From contig CAACVI010000011.1 in assembly GCA_900659855.1 (NCBI GenBank), positions 1-52,928 on the forward strand: a DNA stretch of 52,928 bases. The letters run 5' to 3'. Positions within the stretch are counted from its first letter, which is position 1. Every line of letters starts with the position of its first letter. Shown piece by piece: positions 1 to 9,423 of the stretch. The notes below the pieces were generated by a model. It saw nothing but the letters and a program-made list of their open reading frames with translations. It had not been told where the DNA came from and searched no databases. This DNA is from Candidatus Desulfarcum epimagneticum (GTDB taxonomy: Bacteria > Desulfobacterota > Desulfobacteria > Desulfobacterales > CR-1). A program made the position numbers and the translations under genes.

Positions 1-1
1 C

Positions 2-3000
2 GACCTGGACGGAGACGGAATCGAACTCGTGCCCCTTGATGATTCTCAGAATTTTTATGATTTCGACGGCGACGGCCGGGGCAACCAGACGGCCTGGGTG
101 TCAAGCGATGACGGCATTCTGGCCCTGGACGCCGGGAATGACCGAATGATCCAAAACGCCGATGAGATCCGGTTTGACGGATACGCCCAGCGGGCTGAAG
201 AAGAAGGGGATGTGACAAAGCATGATTTCAACAACGACGACGCGGTGGACATCCGGGATTTTGACACCGACGGAAACGGCGTGGTCAGCGATCTTGAGGG
301 ACTGCGTTATTTTGACAGCAATAAGGACGGGGTCCTGGACAGCGCCGATGAACAGTTTGATTCTTTCGGGGTTTTCTCCGATTTTGACGATGACGGGGTC
401 ACAGGAAGCCGGGAGTTCAGAACCCTTTCCGAGATGGGTATCACATCCATCAATCTTTCTTCCGATTCGATTGACCGGGTCCAAAGCGGGGACGCCATTG
501 TGGGGATGGGGACCTACACGAAAACGGATGGAAGCCAAGGCGCCCTGGCGGACGTGGTCCTGGAATACGATCCCGGGGAATACGGGATACTGGAGGGCTC
601 AGGGGGAGATGACGCGCTTTCGGCGGATGATGACCAGTCGGCCGTGATCTACGGCGGGGCCGGGGATGACGCGATTGAGGGAAGCCTGAAAGGGGATTTG
701 CTTTCGGGAAACAGCGGCCAGGATGATCTACGGGGCCGCCTGGGCGATGACGTGTATGTGTTTGGCCGGGGATTCGGGCATGATGTCTTGTCGGATCAAT
801 ACGGGATTACGTGGAATCACTATTCGGACTCCGGCTGGATCGGGGACGACGGCAAAAGGACCTTTGACCGGAGCTTCAAAGACGCCGCGCCCATGGGCAA
901 AAAAGACACGAAAACCATCACGTGGCGTTATTACTCAAGTTCCGGATGGGCCGGAACGGATATAGACGGGAATGTGTTTGACAAAAATCACGACCGCGTT
1001 GCGCCGTCGGGAGAAGAAGGCAAACGGCGTGTCACCTGGAATTTTTATTCAAAACTTAAACGGACAGGGACCAATGACGCGCCGTCCTGGGTTGAGATCG
1101 GGTCCGGCTGGGTGGGAACCGATGGAACAGGTAAAACGTTTGATTTGGATGGAAACCCTGTGACCCCGGTGGGGCACAAGGATGTCAAGTTAAGGGGATA
1201 TGATTACTGGTCGGGTATTTACGACGGGTATTATGGAGATCGCGTGGATCCTGTGAACAAGGCATACGACGTCGCGCCTGTGAAAAAGGAATACGCCATG
1301 TCCTCTGATTTCCAGGAATATAACGCCGGTCATGACACCCTGGCCCTGGGCGAGGGCGTGGCTCTGGGCGATCTGGCCTTTAAAAAGGACGGCGGGGATT
1401 TGAAGATCGGGATATTGGAAGATTCCCAGGTAGCGGCGGACCTGGACGCCGCGTCCTTTAAAACCCTTTCCGACATTGTCACCTTAAAAGATTTCTTTAA
1501 TGAAAACAAGAGGATAGAAACCCTTTCTTTTTCCGACGGCGGAGTCCTGGATTTGAACCGGGTGGTGGAAACGTCCCATATTCAGGACGGGGAGGTGATC
1601 CACGCTGACGAGAGTCTGATCCGCTATTTTGAAAGCCAGGGCGTGGAGCTTTCCACCTATGATTCCATCTCCGCAAGAAGTTCAACGGCCGGCGACGAAG
1701 GGAATAATGATTTGTCGGCGAATTATAACGAACCGGCTGTTATATATGGCGGAGGAGGGGATGACGCCATTTCCGGGAGCCAGGGTAAAGACATGGTTTC
1801 CGGAGACGGGGGGGATGATGTCCTCAGGGGAAGCCTGGGGGATGACGATTATATTTTCGGGCGCGGATTCGGTCATGACACTTTGACGGATGATTACAGT
1901 GTGACCTGGAATCACTATTCGACGTCCGGATGGATCGGAACGGATGATGCGGGCAGAGTCTTTGATGAGAATTTCAATGACGCAACCCCTTCGGGGAAAA
2001 TGGACACTCAGAATATCACATGGCGCCATTATTCCAATTCCGGATGGGCGGGAAGGGATGTGGATGGAAATTATATTAATAAAAGCGGGAACCGGGTTTC
2101 TCCCTCGGGCCAGATCGACTCGGGGAAGATCACTTGGAATTTTTATTCACTTCGTAAATATAATTCGGGGAGCAAAAGTTTTTTCGAGGTTGGATCAGGC
2201 TGGGTGGGAACGGATTCAGCCGGAAATGTTTTTGATGAAAATCGCAACCCGATCACCCCTGTGGGAGTGAAAGATGTCAGACAGGCTTTTATTGATATGC
2301 TTGGTATGTATAATTACCCTGTGGCCCCAAGAACAGAAACATACCGTATCGCCCCTCAGTCAGGCGAGTTTGGAGTGGCGTCCAGAAGCGAACAATATGA
2401 CGCCGGCGATGACACCCTGATCCTGGGCCAGGGCATTGCCTTGAGCGATCTGGCTTTTAAGGTGGAGAACGGCGATTTGAAAATTGGTCTGCTGGATCAG
2501 ACCCAGAGAGACGCGAGCCTGGACGCCGCTTCCTTTGACGCCCTGGCAGACATTGTCACTCTCACGGATTTTTTTAACGGGAAAAGACGCATAGAGAATC
2601 TCCGTTTTTCTGACGGCGCCACACTCGACTTGGCCGAAGTGGCGAAGTTCACGGGACTGACGGAGGCGACGGAGCTTCAAGTCTTCAAACCCAATGACGC
2701 CATGATGACTCATCTGGCGGGCCAGGGGCTTGCCATAGTCGGCTATGACACAGGCTTTGCCGCAGACCCTGTGATGACCCAAACGGACAATGAGCTTTCC
2801 GGAACCGCGCTCAACGATATCATAGATGGCGGCCAAGGCAACGACACCATTTCCGGGGAAGAAGGGAACGACATGCTTGCCGGCGGCCTGGGTAATGACG
2901 TTCTTTCCGGCGGGGCCGGAGACGACGCGTATCGTTTTGATCCGGGCGACGGCCGGGATGTCATCATCAACAAAGACCCCGATTCGTCAAATGACAGGCT

Positions 3001-6000
3001 GGTGTTTGGGGACGGAATAGACACGGGCGACCTGTGGTTTGAGAGAAGAAATGACGACCTCCTGGTGGAGATTGCCGGAACCGAAGATGCCGTGACCATT
3101 AAAGACTGGTATCTGGGCGATGAATATAAACTGGACCGATTCGAGGCGTCATCGGGATCGCCGATTATGGCTTCGGATGTTTTCGGTTTGCTTAACAACG
3201 GGGATGATCATTTCAGGGCTTATTATGACAGGTCTGCGGACATGTCCGGAGGAGCCGGAGATGACACCCTTGAAGGGAGCTGGAGAGGGGACAGGCTTTC
3301 CGGGGACAGCGGCGCCGACACCCTGAAAGGCGGGGCCGGAGACGATGAGTATGTTTTCGGGCGCGGATTCGGACGCGACACGATAGACGATCATTACAAT
3401 GTGACCTGGAACCATTATTCAAAATCCGGCTGGATCGGGACAGATGACCTGGGCAAAACCTTTGATGAGAATTTTGATCCCGCCGCTCCCTCGGGAACAA
3501 AGGACAGGGAGGTGGTCACCTGGGAATATTATTCCGGTTCCGGATGGGTGGGGACAGATATAGATGGCAATGTTTTTGATGAAGACAGAAATCCTGTCAC
3601 CCCTTCAGGAACCAAGGGCGTGCAGACTCTCACCTGGACTCACTATGCGTCCTACAATGGAGGCGGATCAGGCTGGGTGGCGACGGACGGCACAGGCAAA
3701 ACATTTGATGATTCAGGCAATCCCGTTGTTCCGAAGGGAACAAGGAATCGCGAGTGGGTAGATATTGGTGAGTTTGGCGGTTTTCTCGGCATTCCAACTT
3801 CCAGACCTGCGGAGACAAGGAGTATGGATTCCAGGATAATGTCATACGAGATGGCCATCAGGACCGAACAGTATAATTCCGGTCATGACGTTCTGGCGAT
3901 GGGCGAGGGGGTGGCCCTGGGCGATCTGGCCTTTAAAATGGACGGCGAGGATTTGAAGATCGGGATACTGGAAGATTCCCGTCCGGAGGCGGGCTTGGAC
4001 GCCGCGTCCTTTGAAACCCTTTCCGACATTGTCACGTTAAAAGATTTTTTTAATGAAAATAAGAGGATAGAAACCCTTCGTTTTTCCGACGGAGATGCTC
4101 TGGATTTGACCCGGGTGGTGGAAACGTCCCATATTCAGGACGGGGAAGTGATCCACACAGACGAGAGCCTGATCGGCTATTTTGAAAGCCAGGGCGTGGA
4201 GCTTTCCACCTATGACTCCATCTCCGCAAGAAGCTCAACAGCCGGTGACAGCGGGAATAATGATTTGTCGGCGAATTATAACGAACCGGCTGTTATATAT
4301 GGCGGAGGAGGGGATGACGTCATTTCCGGAAGCCAGGGGAAAGACATGCTTTCCGGAGACGGGGGGGATGATGTCCTCAGGGGCAGCCTGGGGGATGACG
4401 ATTATATTTTCGGGCGCGGATTCGGCCATGACACCATAACGGATGACGCCGGCGATGACACCCTGATCCTTGGCCAGGGCGTTGTCCTGAGCGATCTTGC
4501 CTTTAAAGTGGAGAACGGTGATCTGAAAATCGGTCTTCTTGATGAAAGCCAGAGGGCCGCGAGCCTGGACGCCGCTTCGTTTGACGCCCTGGCAGACATT
4601 GTCACGCTCACGGGGTTTTTTGATGAGAAAAATCGGGTGGAGAACCTCCGATTTTCCGGAGGCTCCACCCTCGACTTGGCCAAATTGGCGGAGTTCACAG
4701 GCATAACGGACGGACAGGTCATCAAACCCAATGACGCCATGATGACTCATCTGGCGGGCCAGGGGTTTGCCGTCGCCGGTTATGACACAGGGTTTGCCGC
4801 AGACGTCGCCATTAATAAAACGGACAATGAGCTTTCCGGAACCGCGCTCAACGATATCATAGATGGCGGCCAAGGAAACGACACCATTTCCGGGGGAGAA
4901 GGCGACGACATACTTGCCGGCGGCCTGGGGAATGACGTTCTTTCCGGCGGAGCCGGAGACGACGCCTATCGCTTTGAGCTGGGCGACGGCCGGGATGTCA
5001 TCATCAACAAAGATCAGAATTCGTCAGATGACAGGCTGGTGTTTGGGGACGGGATAGATTCTGCAAGCGTTTTGTTCCAGAGCAGCGGCAACGATCTCCT
5101 GGTGAAGATTGCCGGAACCGAAGATTCCCTGACCATTAAAAGCTGGTATCTGGGAGATGAATTTCGATTGGACCGATTCGAGCTTTCAACCGGTTTGTAT
5201 TTAATGGCTTCCGATGTGGACAAACTTGTGGAAGCGATGGAGGTGGAGGATTTTGATTTCAGCGATGTGGGAGATCTGGAATTGCAGGATCTCCCGGGTT
5301 CCTGGCCCGGCGCGGTCGCCGGCAATTGGCGTTCAACTCCCCTTCATGTGGGAACGGAGATGAATGACACACTTTTCGGGAACGCCGACGATGATCTGAT
5401 TTACGGCGGAGCCGGAGATGATGCCCTTCATGGACAAGACGGCGACGACACGCTTTACGGCGGCGGCGGCAATGACATGTTGTCCGGCATGGAAGGTGAT
5501 GACGTTCTTTCCGGCGGAAGTGGGAGTGACACGCTTTGGGGGTGGCTCGGGAATGACGAGCTTAACGGCGGAGCCGGAGATGATGAACTTTATGGACAAC
5601 AGGGGGATGACTTTCTTAACGGCGGAGCTGGAAATGATGTCTTTTATGGGCACGAGGGCAAGGACGTTCTTAACGGCGATGATGGCAATGACAGGGTATA
5701 CGGCGGGACAGACGATGACGTTCTTTACGGCGGAGCCGGAGATGATGACCTTCATGGACAAGGCGGCGACGACACGCTTTACGGTGGCGGCGGCAATGAC
5801 ATGCTGTCCGGAATGGAAGGTAATGACGTTTTTTTCGGCGGAAGCGGGAGTGACACGCTTTGGGGGTGGCTCGGGAATGACGTTCTTAACGGCGGAGCCG
5901 GCGATGATGAACTTTATGGACAACAAGGGGATGACTTTCTTAACGGCGGAGCTGGAGATGATGTCCTTCACGGGCACGAGGGAAACGACGTTCTGAACGG

Positions 6001-6739
6001 CGATGATGGAAATGACAGAGTATACGGAGAGGCAGGCGATGACAAGCTTTATGGCGGAGCCGGAAATGATGCCCTTCATGGACAAGAAGGTAATGACGTT
6101 CTTTTCGGAGATGATGGCGATGACATGTTGTCCGGCATGGAAGGTAATGACGTTCTTTCCGGCGGAAGAGGGAGTGATACGCTTTGGGGGTGGCTCGGGA
6201 ATGACGTTCTTAACGGCGGAGCCGGAGATGATGAACTTTATGGACAACAGGGGGATGACTTTCTTAACGGCGGAGCTGGAGATGATGTCCTTCATGGGCA
6301 CGAGGGCAACGACGTTCTGAACGGCGATGATGGCAATGACGTGGTATACGGCGGGGCCGGAAACGACGAGTACAGGTTTGAAGTCGGCGACGGCCGGGAT
6401 GTCATCATGAACCATGACGCCCTTTCATCAAACGACCGGGTGGCCTTTGGCGATGGAATCGATCCTGACAACCTGTGGTTCCGCCGGGAAGGAAATGATC
6501 TGACGGTGGAAATTCTTGGGACCGGCGACCAGGTGACCGTGAGAGACTGGCATTTGGGTGCTGAGTTCCAGGTGGATCGATTCCAGGTTTCCTCGGGTTC
6601 GTCTCTCACCGCCTCCGATGTCCAGGCCCTCGTGGACGCCATGGCCGGTTTCGCCCCTGTCCCGGGGGAAATCGCCGGCCCGGCCCCTCATGACCTTCCG
6701 GATTCCCTGAAACCTGTGATCGCGGCCCAGTGGCAATGA
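2..6739 (+). CDS. RTX-family calcium-binding secreted protein, 5' partial
   Basis: The frame is open to the left edge (first visible residues DLDGDGIELV), so the N-terminus lies outside the window and the GTG at 29 is not the true start. At least 2245 residues are visible. Order: aspartate-rich EF-hand-like segment with DxDxDG motifs (nt 2-480); four similar modules (~590-4960), each with GGxGxDxL nonapeptides, a FGRGFGxD strand and a haemolysin-type calcium-binding-related segment (LGxGVxLxDLAF...DLKIGI); a dense nonapeptide array (~5340-6370); and a short C-terminal tail. The tail has no GG leader, consistent with an uncleaved type I secretion signal. Calcium-binding RTX repeats fold outside the cell after export. 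The next two genes encode the matching exporter ATPase and fusion protein. No protease or lipase motif is visible, so an adhesin or surface role is only an inference. Confidence 0.9.
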   Translation, partial: DLDGDGIELVPLDDSQNFYDFDGDGRGNQTAWVSSDDGILALDAGNDRMIQNADEIRFDGYAQRAEEEGDVTKHDFNNDDAVDIRDFDTDGNGVVSDLEGLRYFDSNKDGVLDSADEQFDSFGVFSDFDDDGVTGSREFRTLSEMGITSINLSSDSIDRVQSGDAIVGMGTYTKTDGSQGALADVVLEYDPGEYGILEGSGGDDALSADDDQSAVIYGGAGDDAIEGSLKGDLLSGNSGQDDLRGRLGDDVYVFGRGFGHDVLSDQYGITWNHYSDSGWIGDDGKRTFDRSFKDAAPMGKKDTKTITWRYYSSSGWAGTDIDGNVFDKNHDRVAPSGEEGKRRVTWNFYSKLKRTGTNDAPSWVEIGSGWVGTDGTGKTFDLDGNPVTPVGHKDVKLRGYDYWSGIYDGYYGDRVDPVNKAYDVAPVKKEYAMSSDFQEYNAGHDTLALGEGVALGDLAFKKDGGDLKIGILEDSQVAADLDAASFKTLSDIVTLKDFFNENKRIETLSFSDGGVLDLNRVVETSHIQDGEVIHADESLIRYFESQGVELSTYDSISARSSTAGDEGNNDLSANYNEPAVIYGGGGDDAISGSQGKDMVSGDGGDDVLRGSLGDDDYIFGRGFGHDTLTDDYSVTWNHYSTSGWIGTDDAGRVFDENFNDATPSGKMDTQNITWRHYSNSGWAGRDVDGNYINKSGNRVSPSGQIDSGKITWNFYSLRKYNSGSKSFFEVGSGWVGTDSAGNVFDENRNPITPVGVKDVRQAFIDMLGMYNYPVAPRTETYRIAPQSGEFGVASRSEQYDAGDDTLILGQGIALSDLAFKVENGDLKIGLLDQTQRDASLDAASFDALADIVTLTDFFNGKRRIENLRFSDGATLDLAEVAKFTGLTEATELQVFKPNDAMMTHLAGQGLAIVGYDTGFAADPVMTQTDNELSGTALNDIIDGGQGNDTISGEEGNDMLAGGLGNDVLSGGAGDDAYRFDPGDGRDVIINKDPDSSNDRLVFGDGIDTGDLWFERRNDDLLVEIAGTEDAVTIKDWYLGDEYKLDRFEASSGSPIMASDVFGLLNNGDDHFRAYYDRSADMSGGAGDDTLEGSWRGDRLSGDSGADTLKGGAGDDEYVFGRGFGRDTIDDHYNVTWNHYSKSGWIGTDDLGKTFDENFDPAAPSGTKDREVVTWEYYSGSGWVGTDIDGNVFDEDRNPVTPSGTKGVQTLTWTHYASYNGGGSGWVATDGTGKTFDDSGNPVVPKGTRNREWVDIGEFGGFLGIPTSRPAETRSMDSRIMSYEMAIRTEQYNSGHDVLAMGEGVALGDLAFKMDGEDLKIGILEDSRPEAGLDAASFETLSDIVTLKDFFNENKRIETLRFSDGDALDLTRVVETSHIQDGEVIHTDESLIGYFESQGVELSTYDSISARSSTAGDSGNNDLSANYNEPAVIYGGGGDDVISGSQGKDMLSGDGGDDVLRGSLGDDDYIFGRGFGHDTITDDAGDDTLILGQGVVLSDLAFKVENGDLKIGLLDESQRAASLDAASFDALADIVTLTGFFDEKNRVENLRFSGGSTLDLAKLAEFTGITDGQVIKPNDAMMTHLAGQGFAVAGYDTGFAADVAINKTDNELSGTALNDIIDGGQGNDTISGGEGDDILAGGLGNDVLSGGAGDDAYRFELGDGRDVIINKDQNSSDDRLVFGDGIDSASVLFQSSGNDLLVKIAGTEDSLTIKSWYLGDEFRLDRFELSTGLYLMASDVDKLVEAMEVEDFDFSDVGDLELQDLPGSWPGAVAGNWRSTPLHVGTEMNDTLFGNADDDLIYGGAGDDALHGQDGDDTLYGGGGNDMLSGMEGDDVLSGGSGSDTLWGWLGNDELNGGAGDDELYGQQGDDFLNGGAGNDVFYGHEGKDVLNGDDGNDRVYGGTDDDVLYGGAGDDDLHGQGGDDTLYGGGGNDMLSGMEGNDVFFGGSGSDTLWGWLGNDVLNGGAGDDELYGQQGDDFLNGGAGDDVLHGHEGNDVLNGDDGNDRVYGEAGDDKLYGGAGNDALHGQEGNDVLFGDDGDDMLSGMEGNDVLSGGRGSDTLWGWLGNDVLNGGAGDDELYGQQGDDFLNGGAGDDVLHGHEGNDVLNGDDGNDVVYGGAGNDEYRFEVGDGRDVIMNHDALSSNDRVAFGDGIDPDNLWFRREGNDLTVEILGTGDQVTVRDWHLGAEFQVDRFQVSSGSSLTASDVQALVDAMAGFAPVPGEIAGPAPHDLPDSLKPVIAAQWQ
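803..1179 (+). repeat. Trp/Tyr repeat block 1 inside the RTX protein
   Basis: Three tandem copies of a ~30-residue motif, roughly T-W-x-x-Y-S-x-S-G-W-x-G-T-D, followed by a GxxFD step and a P-x-G ending. The block is inserted between the FGRGFGHD strand and the GHDTLALGEGV strand of one calcium-binding-related module. The third copy is longer before its SGW step. Confidence 0.8.
1899..2271 (+). repeat. Trp/Tyr repeat block 2 inside the RTX protein
   Basis: Second block of three copies of the same WxxYS...SGWxGTD motif. It sits at the equivalent point of the next RTX module, after FGRGFGHDTLTDD and before AGDDTLILGQG. Confidence 0.8.
3399..3741 (+). repeat. Trp/Tyr repeat block 3 inside the RTX protein
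   Basis: Third block of three copies (WNHYSKSGWIGTD, then WEYYSGSGWVGTD, then a copy beginning WTHYAS). It occupies the same place in the third module as blocks 1 and 2. Confidence 0.8.
5402..6373 (+). repeat. 324-bp higher-order repeat, three tandem units, coding RTX nonapeptides
   Basis: Twelve nonapeptides (108 residues, 324 bp) form a unit that begins YGGAGDDAL-HGQ and includes the distinctive WGWLGNDxL repeat. It recurs at about 5402, 5726 and 6050. Each unit is more like the others than its own nonapeptides are to each other, so the array grew by duplication of the whole 12-mer. Confidence 0.85.
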
Positions 6740-6881
6740 TGATAAGCTGGTAAAAATGGATCAGACGGCGCCGTAGTATACAAGGCGTGGTGGTTTTTAA
6801 ATAAGCGAGGCGATACCCAGTATGCCGAACGAACAGAAAAACGCCGCAACGCAGTAGATCGGATTTTTTACGATGTCGTCA
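6740..6881 (+). repeat. Dispersed ~150-bp palindromic element, degenerate copy
   Basis: A diverged copy of the element at 6886-7037. It starts TGATAAGCTGG, has ACAAGGCGTGGTGG before a decayed central palindrome and GCAACGCAGTAGATCGG after it, and ends ACGATGTCGTCA. It begins one base after the RTX stop codon. The TGATGATAA string at the junction joins gene and element. Confidence 0.7.
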
Positions 6882-6885
6882 ATGA

Positions 6886-7037
6886 TGATAAACTCGTAAA
6901 AAATCACGGGACAGCGTCGTAAAAAATTCGATATACAAGGCGTAGTGGTTATTTTTAATTGAGGCAATACATGTAGTATGCCTCAATTAAAAATAAGCGC
7001 TGCAACACAGTAGATCGGAGTTTTTACGATGCTGTCA
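6886..7037 (+). repeat. Dispersed ~150-bp palindromic element, copy A
   Basis: A full copy. The left end is TGATAAACTCGTAAAAAA, then GGGACAGCGTCG, then ACAAGGCGTAGTGG. The core (6949-6996) is an 18-bp inverted repeat TTATTTTTAATTGAGGCA with an 11-12 nt loop. The right side is GCAACACAGTAGATCGG and the end is GATGCTGTCA. The core could form a strong hairpin in either transcript, so a bidirectional terminator role after the RTX gene is possible. Confidence 0.85.
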
Positions 7038-7231
7038 ATGATGTCTGTTTCGCTTTCCCCCGCCTGTTCAACGGGCGCGGGGAAAGCGGGGATGTTTTCC
7101 AGGCGCCTGTTTCCCGTTTTTTTCTCTTTTTTTCTTATTTTTTCAACAAGATAAGTTGATTCGTTTGGTCTGATCCTGAATAATGGGTCCCCACATGGAT
7201 TAAAACTGATGAATGGGGGCGAGACACACAC

Positions 7232-9361
7232 ATGAATGACCTCAAAAACGAGACCGGTCCGAACACAGACACAGGCATCCTTTGCCTGGCCATGATTCTT
7301 GGGTTTTATCAAATTCCGGCCGATCCCGCCGGGATCGCCAGGGAATACGCCCCGGATGGAAAGGCTCTGGACCAAACCGGCCTGGTCTTCGCCGCAAAGG
7401 CCCTGGGCCTTAAGGCCAGGGCGGTCCGGTCCGGCCGGAAACGCGTTTCAAAAATACCGGTTCCCGCCATCGCAAAAGACAGGGACGGGCGTTTTTTTAT
7501 CCTCGGCGCCGTGTCCCAGGACAAAGTCCTGATTCAAAGACCCGGGGGCGGCCCCCAATCCCTTTCCCTTGACGATTTCATGGCGCGGTGGTCCGGGGAC
7601 CTGATCCTGGCGGCCCACCGGGAAAGCGTCGCCGGGGCGGCGCGGTCCTTTGATCTCACCTGGTTCATTCCGGCCATCATCAAATACCGCAGACTGTTCG
7701 GCGAGGTTTTGATCTCGTCTTTTTTTCTCCAGCTCTTCGGCCTGGCCACGCCTCTTTTTTTCCAGGTGGTGGTGGACAAGGTCCTGGCCCACAGGGGGCT
7801 TTCCACCCTGGATGTGCTGGTGACGGGGCTCATCGGCCTGGCGGTGTTTGAGGTGGCTCTTGAAGGGTTGAGGACCTATGTGTTTTCCCACACCACCAGC
7901 CGGGTGGATGTGGAGCTGAGCGCCGGGCTGTTCAAGCGTCTGCTCCGCCTGCCGCTGGCGTACTTCGAGTCCCGCCAGGCGGGCCAGACCGTGGCCAGGG
8001 TCCGGGAGCTGGAAAACATCCGCCAGTTTCTCACCGGCTCGGCCGTGACGGCGGCCCTGGACCTGTTTTTCGCCGTGGTTTTCATCGCCGTGATGTTTTT
8101 TTACAGCCGGGTTTTGACCGTCATTGTTCTGGGCTCCATCCCGTTGTATGTGATTTTGTCTCTTTCCATCACCCCGCCTTTGCGGAAAATGATCGAGGAC
8201 CGTTTTCGAAAAGGGGCGGCCAATCAGTCGTTTCTGGTGGAGTCCGTCACCGGGATCGAAACGCTCAAGGCCATGGCTGTTGAGCCCCAGATGCGTTTAA
8301 AATGGGAAACCCAGCTGGCCGCCTATGTCAAGTCGTCCTTTCGAACGGCCGTTTTGTCCGCGGCGGGCTCCCAGGGGGTCAAGCTCATCAACAAGCTGAC
8401 CATGGCCCTGATTCTTTGGTTTGGGGCCCGGCTGGTCATCGCCGGCGATTTGACCATCGGCCAGCTCATCGCGTTTAACATGCTTTCCTCCCAGGCGGCG
8501 GCCCCGGTTTTGCGCCTGGCCCAGCTCTGGCAGAATTTTCAGCAGATGCGGGTGTCGGTGGAGCGTCTGGGGGATATTTTAAACTGTCCCGCGGAGCCGG
8601 GCCACAATCCCAACCGCCCGGCGCCCCCCCCGGTCAAAGGCGGAATTTTTTTAGACCGGGTCTGTTTTCGCTATGGCCCGGAGTCTCCTGAAATACTCAG
8701 AGAGGTCACCCTTTCCATTGACCCCGGAAAGGCGGTGGGAATCGTGGGAAGATCGGGATCGGGAAAGAGCACCCTGGCCAAGCTGATTCAGCGGCTTTAC
8801 GCCCCCCAGCGCGGTCGGGTTCTGGTGGACGGCGTGGATGTGGCCATGGTGGATCCCGCGTGGCTCAGACGCCAGATCGGAATTGTTTTGCAGGACAGCA
8901 TTTTGTTTAACCGCCCGGTTCGGGAAAATATCGCCCTGGCCAATCCGTCCATGCCCATGGAGCGCGTGGCCGAGGCGGCCCGGATGTCCGGCGCCCATGA
9001 GTTCATCCTCAAGCTTTCCGAAGGGTATGACACAGTCATTGAAGAGCGGGGGCAGAACCTTTCAGGCGGTCAGCGGCAGCGAATCGCCATCGCAAGGGCG
9101 CTGGCCGCCGACCCCCGGATCCTGATTTTCGACGAGGCCACCAGCGCGCTGGACTACGAATCCGAAAGCGTCATCCGCCAAAATATGGAGACCATCCGGA
9201 AAGGGCGCACGGTGATCACCATCGCCCACCGGCTTTCGGCGGTGCGCCACGCCGATGAAATCGTGGTGCTGGAACAGGGCCGTGTGACTGAAAGGGGAAA
9301 CCATGAGGCGCTGATGGGATCGGGGGGTTTTTACGCCCGTCTTCATCATCAGCAGACTTAA
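7232..9361 (+). CDS. Type I secretion ABC exporter, HlyB-like, with inactive C39-like domain
   Basis: This inner-membrane exporter ATPase (709 aa) should power secretion of the upstream RTX protein. Residues 1-130 form a peptidase-C39-like domain. The usual DCGPACLA box reads DTGILCLA, so the catalytic Cys is Thr, and the usual His before the V/I-L strand is missing (GRFFILG). It therefore cannot cleave a leader, as expected for substrates with C-terminal signals. A six-helix ABC membrane domain follows (about 150-430). The nucleotide-binding domain has Walker A GRSGSGKST near 506, signature LSGGQRQR near 609, Walker B ILIFDEATSALD near 629 and the H-loop AHRLS near 664. The start ATG follows a GGGGGCGAG stretch. 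No TolC-type gene is seen nearby. Confidence 0.93.
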   Translation: MNDLKNETGPNTDTGILCLAMILGFYQIPADPAGIAREYAPDGKALDQTGLVFAAKALGLKARAVRSGRKRVSKIPVPAIAKDRDGRFFILGAVSQDKVLIQRPGGGPQSLSLDDFMARWSGDLILAAHRESVAGAARSFDLTWFIPAIIKYRRLFGEVLISSFFLQLFGLATPLFFQVVVDKVLAHRGLSTLDVLVTGLIGLAVFEVALEGLRTYVFSHTTSRVDVELSAGLFKRLLRLPLAYFESRQAGQTVARVRELENIRQFLTGSAVTAALDLFFAVVFIAVMFFYSRVLTVIVLGSIPLYVILSLSITPPLRKMIEDRFRKGAANQSFLVESVTGIETLKAMAVEPQMRLKWETQLAAYVKSSFRTAVLSAAGSQGVKLINKLTMALILWFGARLVIAGDLTIGQLIAFNMLSSQAAAPVLRLAQLWQNFQQMRVSVERLGDILNCPAEPGHNPNRPAPPPVKGGIFLDRVCFRYGPESPEILREVTLSIDPGKAVGIVGRSGSGKSTLAKLIQRLYAPQRGRVLVDGVDVAMVDPAWLRRQIGIVLQDSILFNRPVRENIALANPSMPMERVAEAARMSGAHEFILKLSEGYDTVIEERGQNLSGGQRQRIAIARALAADPRILIFDEATSALDYESESVIRQNMETIRKGRTVITIAHRLSAVRHADEIVVLEQGRVTERGNHEALMGSGGFYARLHHQQT

Positions 9362-9423
9362 TGGCGTCGTCTGATTTTTTACGATGTCGTCATGCCTTGA
9401 CCCTTGACTTGGGGGAAACAAAC

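Noticed and set aside
5402-6373. A CRISPR-like array of regular repeats
   Set aside because: The repeats code continuously for RTX nonapeptides, period 27 and 324 bp, with no spacers and no cas genes.
5333-6415. A long minus-strand open frame (360 codons) opposite the RTX array
   Set aside because: It is the antisense of the 324-bp repeat. Its regular repeats come from the RTX codons. No ribosome site or family similarity.
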